Positions 1-7,744 of a stretch of DNA of 64,000 nucleotides are shown piece after piece. The position numbers were made by a program, and so were the translations under genes. A model generated the notes under the pieces. The model had not been told where the DNA came from. It did not search any database and was given only the letters and a program-made list of their open reading frames with translations. The stretch comes from Myxococcales bacterium (GTDB lineage: Bacteria > Myxococcota_A > Polyangia > Polyangiales > Polyangiaceae): assembly GCA_004193285.1 (NCBI GenBank), contig SECP01000024.1, forward strand, positions 52,284 to 116,283, read 5' to 3'. Every line of letters starts with the position of its first letter. Within the stretch, counting starts at the first letter, position 1.

Positions 1-339
1 TTCTTTGATCTCGGCGTCGGTCATGGCCGCGTCGCTCGCGCCGAAATCCGTCTGACCGGCGGTGAAAGCTTTGATGCCCGCGCCGCTGCCGGTCGCCTGG
101 TAGTTCACGCGTATGCCCGCGTTCTTGTCGCTGAACTCCTTGAACCAGCGCGAGTACAGGGGCGCCGGGAAGCTCGCGCCCGAGCCCTGCAGGGTGATGG
201 TACCGGCCTCTTTTTTGGCGGGGGCGGGCTCTGCGCCGGGCTTGCTCGGCGTCACTTCCGACTTCGAGCAAGACGCCAAAAGCGGCGTCAGGCAGAGCGC
301 CGATATGAGTAGTCTACGTGTCCGCAAATCCGCGATCAT
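1..339 (-). CDS. pstS: PstS phosphate-binding lipoprotein, 5' part only
   Basis: Periplasmic substrate-binding protein of the high-affinity phosphate ABC transporter (PstSCAB). The first 113 codons are present and the frame runs off the left edge. The start is a basic N-region (MIADLRTRR), a short hydrophobic stretch and the lipobox LLASC, so it is a lipoprotein, followed by a Pro/Ala/Lys spacer. The mature part has the family signature: GSGASFPAPLYSRWF, then YQATGSGAGIKAF and TDFGASDAAMTD, which supply phosphate-contacting residues in PstS. ATG at 339 is chosen because a GGAG lies 8 bases upstream and the ATG at 347 meets a stop at once. The 223-bp gap to pabBC upstream should hold its promoter, but I could not find a convincing Pho box. 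Confidence 0.93.
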   Translation of the reverse strand, partial: MIADLRTRRLLISALCLTPLLASCSKSEVTPSKPGAEPAPAKKEAGTITLQGSGASFPAPLYSRWFKEFSDKNAGIRVNYQATGSGAGIKAFTAGQTDFGASDAAMTDAEIKE

Positions 340-562
340 TCGTACATCTCCTGGGCGGCAACGCAGGCGTTGCTGCTGAAGCTCGTACGTTAGGTCGCAG
401 CCCGTGTCACAGCGGAAAGCGCGCGACACGCAATCGTCACGTAGGCCCCCTATGGTTCATGCATCGTGCTACACGATTGCCACGTTCGGAGCTCCACCCC
501 AAGAGGTGGTAACCGGAGGTCCGCAGCCGCGCCGCAGATCTCTTGTTCTGACGTTGGCTGCC

Positions 563-2824
563 TCAGGCGTCGTCGAACACGGCTCGGTTCAGCTCGTCGC
601 AAAGCGCCCCGTCATATCGGAGCTTCGAGTCATTCAGGCTCACCGCCGGAACGGCGCCGAGTAGCGAGCTCGTGAGGATGACTTGGTCTGCAGCCAGCAG
701 GTCCTCTACCGAGAGGCGTCGGTCCTCGATAACGAGGCCCAAGCTGGGGAGGAGCCGCCTGACCTCTGCGGCTAGGGTACCGGGCAAAGAATGCTCGGAG
801 CGCGGAAAGCACGCCGTCTTGCCGAAGATGCAGCACACGTTCGCGGTGTTCGTCTCCGAAACGGACCCATCCGGGTCCAAGATGAGCGCTTCGTCCGCTC
901 CCTCGCGCTGGGCCCACTCCCCGGCAAGCTTGTAAAAGAGGTAGTTGAGCGTCTTATGGCTCGCGAGGTGAGTGTGCCGGCGGTGCGGGTACACACGAAG
1001 CGCGAGCCCGGGACGCGCGCTGAGAGCCGGGCGCGGCGAGTGCGGCTTGGCGGTCGCGAACAGGACCGGCGTTCGCCGCTGGGTGGTCGGCTTGCCGGAG
1101 ACGGCGACGAGCTTGACGACCGCTACCGTGCTTTCCAGCCCGTTCTTTCTGATCAGCTGGGCCATGACGGCCGACCACGTGATGTCCGGCGGTGGGGACT
1201 GGAAGAGCTCGCGCCAAGCAAGCTCGAAGCGCTGCACATGGGCGGGCAGGAGAATGGGGCGGCCGGCTTGGACCCGAACCGTTTCGAAGAACCCGAACCC
1301 GTACGCTAGACCTTCTGAATCCAGCGGTACCGAAGCCGCCGAGGACGGCTTGAATGCGCCGTCGTGCCAAACCGTGGCGGCGCTCGGCTCTTCAGGAGCC
1401 GCCCCGGCGAGGGCGTTCATCAAGGTGCGCCCCTTGTGCAGCGTTTCTTCGAATTCACTCTCCGGATCCGAATCGAAGACGATGCCGCCGCCGACCGAGA
1501 ACACGACCTGGCCCCGGGTGAAGGTCGCGGTACGAATCGCGATCGACAAATCCATGTCTCCGTCGAACCCGATGTAGCCAATGCTCCCGGTGTAGACATG
1601 CCGGCGCACCGGCTCGAGCTCGTCGATGACTTCCATCGCTCTGATCTTCGGGCAGCCGGTGATAGAGCCACCAGGGAAAGTCGCGCGCAGCAGATCCACC
1701 GCGTCGGTCCCTTCATCCAGCTCCCCCTTCACGGTGGAAACGAGGTGATGAACGTTTTGATACGCTTCGACGCGCTTGTGCTCGGTGACGCGCACCGAGC
1801 CCGTGCGGCAGACTTTGCCGATGTCATTTCGGAGCAGGTCGACGATCATCGACAGCTCCGCGTCTTCCTTGGGGCTCTCCCGCAGCTCCGCGCGGAGCGC
1901 CTCGTCTTCCGCCGGCGTCTTCCCTCGGGGGCGCGTGCCTTTGATGGGGCGAGTCTCCACCGTGCTACCCCGAAGCTCGAGGAATCGCTCGGGCGAGGTC
2001 GAGACGATTTGGTGACCCCCGGCGTTGATGTACGCGAAGAACGGCGCGGGATTTGCGGCGTAGGTCTGAACGAAGCAGTCGAATGGGTTGCCGCTGAACT
2101 GCGCTCGAAAGCGCTGCGACATATTGACCTGGTACACGTCGCCCTCGAGGATGTAGCTGCGTATCGCGTCCACCGTCGACAGGTATTCGGCGCGGGAGAA
2201 GACGGAGGTGCACGTGCCCGAGCCTCGCGGCGCCGGTTCGCTCGCAGTCGCGGCGGGCGCGGCGAGCGCCTGTTTGAACCGCGCGACGTTGCGCTCGAGC
2301 CCGGCTTCGTCACCGGCCAATCGAGTCGCCACGAGCGTCGTCGAGCCCGAGATTCGGTCCTGGATCAAGAGGACGGAGGGCGCAACGAGGTGCATCAGCG
2401 GAAGGTCGAGATCGTCCACGCTCGTTCTGGGCAGCTGCTCCAGGCAGTCCTTCAAGTCATAGGCGAGGTAGCCGAGCAGCCCGCTGGAGAGCGGCAGCGG
2501 GCTCTTGGAGGAGGGAAGGCGGCAATGGTCCAGCAGGCGGCTCAGCGTGGTGAACGGGTCTTCCTCCAAGGTGCCGCGATGGATGCCGTCGTCCAGCGTC
2601 GTCTGCCGGCGATGCCCGCACAAAGTCAGCCATGGATAGACTCCGAGGACGTGGTAGCGAGCGCAGTCGAGCTCGCCGCCGCTCATGAGCACGACGGTGC
2701 CGGGCAGATCGGCAAAGCGCCGCGCCGCTTCCGCGAAAGGCTCGAGCAGGTTCACGGGCTCGGAGTGAACATCGGTCACTCTTCCGAGCCAGGGCAGAGC
2801 GGCGGCGAGAGCGGGAGCTTTCAT
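563..2824 (-). CDS. pabB: Aminodeoxychorismate synthase component I fused to aminodeoxychorismate lyase (PabB-PabC)
   Basis: A 753-residue fusion that turns chorismate into p-aminobenzoate with the glutaminase PabA. Residues 1-475 are PabB: PIKGT at 293-297, whose Lys marks aminodeoxychorismate rather than anthranilate synthases (PIAGT), then DLLRNDIGKVC and FPGGSITGCPKIRAME. Residues 485-753 are a class-IV aminotransferase fold: LAYGFGFFETVRV, the PLP lysine K624 in HKTLNYLFY, and SVSETNTANV, as in PabC. The frame stays open far upstream, but ATG at 2824 is the sensible start because it overlaps the pabA stop as ATGA, and everything above would lie antiphase over pabA. Last gene of the NRPS-pabA-pabBC operon. 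A folate role is possible, but the operon points to supplying the NRPS. Confidence 0.93.
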   Translation of the reverse strand: MKAPALAAALPWLGRVTDVHSEPVNLLEPFAEAARRFADLPGTVVLMSGGELDCARYHVLGVYPWLTLCGHRRQTTLDDGIHRGTLEEDPFTTLSRLLDHCRLPSSKSPLPLSSGLLGYLAYDLKDCLEQLPRTSVDDLDLPLMHLVAPSVLLIQDRISGSTTLVATRLAGDEAGLERNVARFKQALAAPAATASEPAPRGSGTCTSVFSRAEYLSTVDAIRSYILEGDVYQVNMSQRFRAQFSGNPFDCFVQTYAANPAPFFAYINAGGHQIVSTSPERFLELRGSTVETRPIKGTRPRGKTPAEDEALRAELRESPKEDAELSMIVDLLRNDIGKVCRTGSVRVTEHKRVEAYQNVHHLVSTVKGELDEGTDAVDLLRATFPGGSITGCPKIRAMEVIDELEPVRRHVYTGSIGYIGFDGDMDLSIAIRTATFTRGQVVFSVGGGIVFDSDPESEFEETLHKGRTLMNALAGAAPEEPSAATVWHDGAFKPSSAASVPLDSEGLAYGFGFFETVRVQAGRPILLPAHVQRFELAWRELFQSPPPDITWSAVMAQLIRKNGLESTVAVVKLVAVSGKPTTQRRTPVLFATAKPHSPRPALSARPGLALRVYPHRRHTHLASHKTLNYLFYKLAGEWAQREGADEALILDPDGSVSETNTANVCCIFGKTACFPRSEHSLPGTLAAEVRRLLPSLGLVIEDRRLSVEDLLAADQVILTSSLLGAVPAVSLNDSKLRYDGALCDELNRAVFDDA

Positions 2825-3411
2825 GATAGCGACCCTCGTAGCGGACCCGAGCGCAGAAAGTTCTCCACGAGCGTGAAGCCGTGCTCGGTGAGGAAGCTCT
2901 CGGGGTGAAACTGTACGCCGAACAGAGGATGGTGGGCGTGCTGTACCGCCATCGGCACGCCGTCGGCCGAGCGTGCGTTGACTCGCAGCTTTTCGCTGAT
3001 ACCGGTGATGGCCAGCGAGTGGTAGCGCGCCACCGTGAAGGGCTGCGGAACCCCGGCAAAAAGGCCCTCGCCGTCGTGGTGCACGGCGCTGGTCTTGCCG
3101 TGCATCGGAAGCGGCGCACGCACCGTGCGGCCGCCGAACGCTTCGTTCATGCACTGCATCCCGAGGCACACCCCCAAGATCGGAAACTCGCCCTGCCCGC
3201 GGCGAATGAGCTCGGTCGATATTCCGGCGGTGGCTGGGCTCTTGGGTCCCGGGCTCACCAGCACGTAGTCCGGTTGCAGGCGGAGCGCGTCCTCCACCGA
3301 GAGCGAGTCCGCGCGCAAGACCGAGATGGCGAGGTCGTAGCTCCGAAACATCTGCACGAGGTTGAAGGTGAAGGAGTCGTAGTTGTCGATGACGAGAAGC
3401 TTGCAAGTCAT
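2821..3411 (-). CDS. pabA: Aminodeoxychorismate synthase glutaminase (PabA)
   Basis: Class-I glutamine amidotransferase of 196 residues that feeds ammonia to PabB. It opens with LLVIDNYDSFTFNLVQ, typical of PabA/TrpG. The catalytic Cys is in GVCLGMQ and the His-Glu pair in GVQFHPESF, so the triad is intact. PabA and TrpG cannot be told apart by the glutaminase alone; the assignment rests on the overlapping PabB carrying PIKGT. It starts 37 bases after the NRPS stop, with GAGG upstream of the ATG, and its TGA overlaps the pabBC start, so the two subunits are translationally coupled. Confidence 0.93.
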   Translation of the reverse strand: MTCKLLVIDNYDSFTFNLVQMFRSYDLAISVLRADSLSVEDALRLQPDYVLVSPGPKSPATAGISTELIRRGQGEFPILGVCLGMQCMNEAFGGRTVRAPLPMHGKTSAVHHDGEGLFAGVPQPFTVARYHSLAITGISEKLRVNARSADGVPMAVQHAHHPLFGVQFHPESFLTEHGFTLVENFLRSGPLRGSLS

Positions 3412-3448
3412 GCTCTGGCCTCGGTTCCCTGAAGAGAGGAGCGCGCCG

Positions 3449-6400
3449 CTACAGCATCGTGAACCCGCCGTCGACGGGGAGGTAGGTGCCAGTCATGAAC
3501 TGAGAAAGGTCACTCGCCAAGAACAGCACCGCCCCCGCCATGTCCTCCGGTAGCCCATTGCGGCGCATCGGGCAGTTCGACGCGATCCGCGCCTTCTCGG
3601 CAGCAGACATCGGCATGGCCGCGTCCGTCAGGGTCAAACCGGGCGCGACCGTGTTGACGCGAACTCCGCCCGGGCCCAGCTCCGCCGCGAGCGCGCGTAC
3701 GAACGCGTCCACCGCGGCTTTCGCGGTGCTCTGGGCGAGGAAGCCCTCGTTGCTGCGCTTGGAGAGGCTGCTGGAGACGGCCACGATGCTGCCGCTCTTA
3801 CGCCGGAGCATCTGCGGGGCTACCGCCTGGCAGGGGTAAAACATCGCCTTGAGCTCATCGGTGACCTTGCGCTCGAGGTCCCCCCACTCGTAGTTCACGA
3901 AGGGACGGTGGCGGAAGCTCATGTGGGCGTTCGCGATGAGGACGTCGATTTGCTGGAAGCGGCGGTGCACGGCCTCCACCATCCGCTCCACGTCCGCCAC
4001 CTGCGTGACGTCCGCTCCGAATACCTCCGCGGTGCCGCCCTCCGCCTCGATCTGCTCCTTCAGGAGGCGAGCCTGGGCTTCGCTGTCTCGGTAGTTGATG
4101 GCCACGCTCGCGCCGTGCTCCGCGAGGAGCAGCGCGGTGGCAAGCCCGATGCCGCGGCTGCCGCCGGTGACCAGCGCCACCTTGCCTTGGAGCAGCCCCG
4201 TGCTGGCGGCTGGCTTGGGCGCGCGTTTGACGCCAGAAGACGGGCGCGCGGCCCGGTCACCCGGCGAGAGCAGCGCGACGTCGCGATCGATCGCGGCCGC
4301 GAGCGAGTGGAGCCGGGGCGCATCGAAGAGCTCCGCGACCCCGAGCTCGACGCCGAAGTCGTCCTTGATCCGGGCCAGGACCCGCATCGCCGAGAGCGAG
4401 TGACCGCCAATCTCGAAGAAATGAGTCTGGCGGCCGACCCGCTCGACCGGCGCATTCACCACCAGCGCCCAGATGCGCGCGAGCACTTGCTCCGTCTTGG
4501 TCGCGGGAGCTTCGTAAGCGTCCGCCTGTTGCAGCTCGCCGCGCGTCGCCAGCAGCGCTCGCCGATTCAGCTTACCGCTGTGCAGCTGAGGCATCGCATC
4601 CAGCAACACGAAAGCGTCCGGCACCATGTACGCGGGCAGGCGAGCCTGCAAGAACTCCCGCAGCTCCGCGAGCGGAATGTCTTGGCCGGGGGCGCTGGTG
4701 TAAAACGCGAGCAGGCGATCCTCCGCGCCCACCACGGCTCGCGCGCGGACGCCTGGAAAGTCACCGAGCACCTTCTCGACCTGACGCACATCCACCCGGT
4801 AGCCTCTGACTTTGACTTGAAAGTCCCAGCGGCCGATGAAGTCCAGGGTGCCGTCGGAAAGGTACCTGACGACGTCCCCCGTGTTGTAGAGGCGAGGGCT
4901 AGGCTCTGCGCCGAATGGGTTTTGCCAGAAGCGCTCGGCCGTGAGGCTCTCCAGGCCGTGGTACCCCTCCGGCAAACCCGCCGACGCAACGTGCAGCTCG
5001 CCCGGTACCCCTTCCGGCACGAGGCGGCCTCTTCGGTCCAGCACGTACACTTTCGTGTTGGCGATCGGCGTGCCGATCGGTACGAAGTCGCGTTTTTCGT
5101 CGAACGCGGCGGTGTCGTAGTAGGTGATGTCGTTCAGCTCGGTGCAGCCGTAGTTGTTGAGCAAGCGTGCGCCTGGAAACGCCTCCCGAAACGCGAGCAC
5201 GAGAGCTCTCGGTAGCGGCTCGCCGGCGGTGATGCACACCTTGAGGGCCGGCAGCCTTCGGCCGCTCGACTGCAGGTGCTCGAGCACGGTGGCGAGGTGC
5301 GAAGGGCCGATGTTGAGGCGGCTCACGCGGTATTCGGCGAGAGCGCTGACGAAGCTCGCTGCATCGCGCACGGTGTCGTTGGCGATGAACACCTGGGGGC
5401 ACCCGTTGAGCAGCCCCGCGAAGAGCTCCTTGACCGCGACCGCGAAGACGAACGTCGTCTTTTGCGCGACCACTTCGCCCGGCTCGAACGGCAGCCTGGC
5501 CTCCAGCGCCGCCAGCCAATTGTCGAGCTGGCGGTGGGGGACTCGCACCCCCTTGGGTTTGCCGGTGGAGCCGGACGTATACATGACGTACGCGAGGGCT
5601 TCCGCGCCGGCCGCTCTTGGGGAGGGCGGCGTTTGTAGGTACTTTTCCGGCTCTTCGCCGAGCTCCTCCAGCTCCAGGAAGCGAGCGCTGTCCAGCGCCA
5701 GCAGCGGCCGATGCCGACGTTCGCACACCACCGCGCTCGGCCGAGCGTCCTCCAGAATTTGCTGCGCGTATACCTGGGGATAGGCGGGATCCAGGGGGAC
5801 GTATGCGGCGCCCGCCTTCCAAACGCCGAGTAGCGTCGCGAGCAGCTTGCCGCCTCGATCCAGGCACACCGCGACGAGATCCCCTCGCTGGACTCCGCGG
5901 CCCGAAAGCGCGTGCGCTACTTGGTTCGCGTAGCGCGAAAGCTCCAGGTAGGTCCACGGACCTCGCTCGTCCCAGCAGGCAACTTCGCGCGGTGACCGCT
6001 CGACCTGGGCGTCGAAGCGCTCGACGAAGGACTGCGCCGGCGGGGCGGTCAGGGGAGCACGATTGCGATCCTCGAGGAGCCTTCTCACGTCCGAGCTGCG
6101 CAGGAGCGGTAGCTCGAGCACCCGCTGATCGGTGCCCGCGAACATGCCCTCGACCACCTGCTGATGCTGAGCCAGCAGTCGCTCGATCGAGGCGCGATCG
6201 TACAGGTCGGCGGCGTAAACGACCTCTACCTCGAGCTCGGCCCCGGACCCGGAGTACGAGAGCTCGAGCTCACACCGCGCGGGGACATGCTCTCGCTCGA
6301 GGAGCTTCCGAACTGCTGCGTCATCGTCGCCGGGCGCGGGGTAGGGGCCGATCTGCAGGCCGCCGGGCAGGGCCTCCCCCAGCGACGTTTCTGGGAAATT

Positions 6401-7456
6401 TTGGTGCCTCATGACGATGGGCACCAGCGGATTGTCGCCGCCGCGACGGACTGCGTCCGCCTCCTGGAGGATCTGTTCGAAGGGCACGGCATGCTCGAAG
6501 GCGGCGAGCACTTGGTTGCGCACGGCTTTGAGCAGGTCCCCCACGCTGCTCTCTTCGTCGATGCGAAGTCTGAGCGGCAAAATGTTGATGAAAAAACCGA
6601 TCAGCGGCTCGAGCTCGGTCTCCGTGCGGTTGGAGGTCGTCGTGCCGATGCAGAGGTCGTCTTTGTTCGTGTAGCGGCTGAGCGTCACCCCTAGGGCCGC
6701 GAGGAGAGCCATGAAGATCGTGCAGCCATGCTGACGCGAGAGCCGCTCCAGGCTCCGCGCGAAGTCACCGGAGTACCGGTGCACGAAGCGGCCGCTCCTC
6801 GTGCAGGTTTTGGCCGCGCGAGCGTGCTCGGTAGGAAGCTCCAGTGTGTCTTCGTAGCCAGCGAGCGTTTGGCGCCAATAGTCCAGGCGAGCGGGAGCCT
6901 CCGCGGCGCGCTGCTGGGCGGCGTATTCTCGGTACTGAATGTTGAGCGGCGGGAGGCTCGGTCGCTCACCGCGAGCGAACGCGGCGTAGGCGACCTGGAG
7001 CTCGGAAAGGAAGATGGCCCGGAGCGACCACGCGTCCGCGGCGATGTGATGCACGTTGAACAGCAGCAGGTGCCGGTCGTGCGCCAGCTGTAACAAGCTG
7101 ACGATGAAGATGGGACCTTGGCGCAAGTCGAAGCGGTGCTCCAGATTTGCTTCGAGGTGCTCTCGGAGCCGCGGCGGGTCCACCGGCAAGGCGCTCAGGC
7201 GGATGGGCTCCGCCGCGGCGACGACCTGCGCGGGCTCTCCTCCTTCTGTCTGGATGTAACGGGTGCGTAGGCTCTCGTGACGAGCCACGATCTCGCTCAG
7301 ACCCGCCTCGAGCGCCCCGACGTTCAAGTCGCCCTCGAGCCGCAGCGTCAAAGGTAGGTTGTAGCTCGTGTTTTCGGGGTCCCTTTGGTGGTGCAGCCAG
7401 AGGCGCTCTTGAAACCAGGACAGGGGACTGCGTTCACCAACCTCTTCGACCGCCAT
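3449..7456 (-). CDS. One-module NRPS, condensation-adenylation-carrier-SDR, predicted to load an aminobenzoate-type acid
   Basis: 1335 residues. Condensation domain about 10-440 with HHIAADA at 136-142 (catalytic second His kept, usual Gly replaced by Ala). Adenylation domain about 465-970 with TSGSTGKPKG near 627, YGCTE at 769 and the closing Lys at 962. Aligning to the GrsA pocket gives A672 V673 K676 N715 I742 A744 N768 D776 I777 K962. The Asp that binds an alpha-amino group is Ala, so an alpha-amino acid is unlikely; the pattern is close to the p-aminobenzoate code I recall from albicidin/cystobactamid enzymes (AVKYVANDAK). Carrier domain about 985-1055 with GGHSL. Residues 1087-1335 are a classical SDR (TGGSRGIG), not a usual thioester-reductase domain, and Gln1242 stands where the catalytic Tyr is expected. 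RBS GGAGG before the ATG; pabA follows after 37 bases. No thioesterase or phosphopantetheinyl transferase is nearby. Confidence 0.9.
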   Translation of the reverse strand: MAVEEVGERSPLSWFQERLWLHHQRDPENTSYNLPLTLRLEGDLNVGALEAGLSEIVARHESLRTRYIQTEGGEPAQVVAAAEPIRLSALPVDPPRLREHLEANLEHRFDLRQGPIFIVSLLQLAHDRHLLLFNVHHIAADAWSLRAIFLSELQVAYAAFARGERPSLPPLNIQYREYAAQQRAAEAPARLDYWRQTLAGYEDTLELPTEHARAAKTCTRSGRFVHRYSGDFARSLERLSRQHGCTIFMALLAALGVTLSRYTNKDDLCIGTTTSNRTETELEPLIGFFINILPLRLRIDEESSVGDLLKAVRNQVLAAFEHAVPFEQILQEADAVRRGGDNPLVPIVMRHQNFPETSLGEALPGGLQIGPYPAPGDDDAAVRKLLEREHVPARCELELSYSGSGAELEVEVVYAADLYDRASIERLLAQHQQVVEGMFAGTDQRVLELPLLRSSDVRRLLEDRNRAPLTAPPAQSFVERFDAQVERSPREVACWDERGPWTYLELSRYANQVAHALSGRGVQRGDLVAVCLDRGGKLLATLLGVWKAGAAYVPLDPAYPQVYAQQILEDARPSAVVCERRHRPLLALDSARFLELEELGEEPEKYLQTPPSPRAAGAEALAYVMYTSGSTGKPKGVRVPHRQLDNWLAALEARLPFEPGEVVAQKTTFVFAVAVKELFAGLLNGCPQVFIANDTVRDAASFVSALAEYRVSRLNIGPSHLATVLEHLQSSGRRLPALKVCITAGEPLPRALVLAFREAFPGARLLNNYGCTELNDITYYDTAAFDEKRDFVPIGTPIANTKVYVLDRRGRLVPEGVPGELHVASAGLPEGYHGLESLTAERFWQNPFGAEPSPRLYNTGDVVRYLSDGTLDFIGRWDFQVKVRGYRVDVRQVEKVLGDFPGVRARAVVGAEDRLLAFYTSAPGQDIPLAELREFLQARLPAYMVPDAFVLLDAMPQLHSGKLNRRALLATRGELQQADAYEAPATKTEQVLARIWALVVNAPVERVGRQTHFFEIGGHSLSAMRVLARIKDDFGVELGVAELFDAPRLHSLAAAIDRDVALLSPGDRAARPSSGVKRAPKPAASTGLLQGKVALVTGGSRGIGLATALLLAEHGASVAINYRDSEAQARLLKEQIEAEGGTAEVFGADVTQVADVERMVEAVHRRFQQIDVLIANAHMSFRHRPFVNYEWGDLERKVTDELKAMFYPCQAVAPQMLRRKSGSIVAVSSSLSKRSNEGFLAQSTAKAAVDAFVRALAAELGPGGVRVNTVAPGLTLTDAAMPMSAAEKARIASNCPMRRNGLPEDMAGAVLFLASDLSQFMTGTYLPVDGGFTML

Positions 7457-7683
7457 ATCGCTTCCTCCCGACGAGTGGAATCGTCAGATCCACCTCGCGG
7501 CTTCTAAACCCTAGGTGTTGCCTCGTCCACACTTGCACGAAAGCAAAATCATCTAAAGTTTTTGCGCGATAGCTGCGAGCGAAGGACGTTTAACGATGAC
7601 TCCCGAGCGTGACCTCGCGCACACGCCGACCGGCCGCTCCAGTCATTCACCCTCGCCGCGCCTCGCCGCGCCGCTGGAACGAA

Positions 7684-7718
7684 AGAGCCCCGCGCACGGG
7701 CAGTCGTGGCGGGGCTCT
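7684..7718 (-). terminator. Rho-independent-type hairpin downstream of metE
   Basis: Arms AGAGCCCCGC (7684-7693) and GCGGGGCTCT (7709-7718) pair perfectly. The stem continues with CACG/CGTG after one bulged base, leaving a six-base loop. Read on the minus strand, the hairpin lies 26 bases after the metE stop and is followed by TTTCGTT, a weak T-tract. It separates metE from the NRPS promoter region. Confidence 0.75.
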
Positions 7719-7744
7719 CATCGCGAGCGGCTCGGAGCCGAGCG

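Noticed and set aside
340..562. Possible Pho box upstream of pstS
   Set aside because: The two GTCAC-like units are 30 bases apart instead of the 11-base phasing of known Pho boxes.
1364..2908. 514-codon plus-strand frame opposite pabBC
   Set aside because: Arg/Ala/Gly-rich mirror frame of a well-supported gene in high-GC DNA; no domain. The same holds for 3908-5215 (plus), 36625-37386 (plus), 12693-14111 (plus) and many others.
563..3406. One 947-codon open frame covering both pabBC and the pabA region
   Set aside because: The first 194 codons are antiphase to the clear PabA protein and low-complexity Arg/Ala-rich; the ATGA overlap at 2821-2824 fixes the start.
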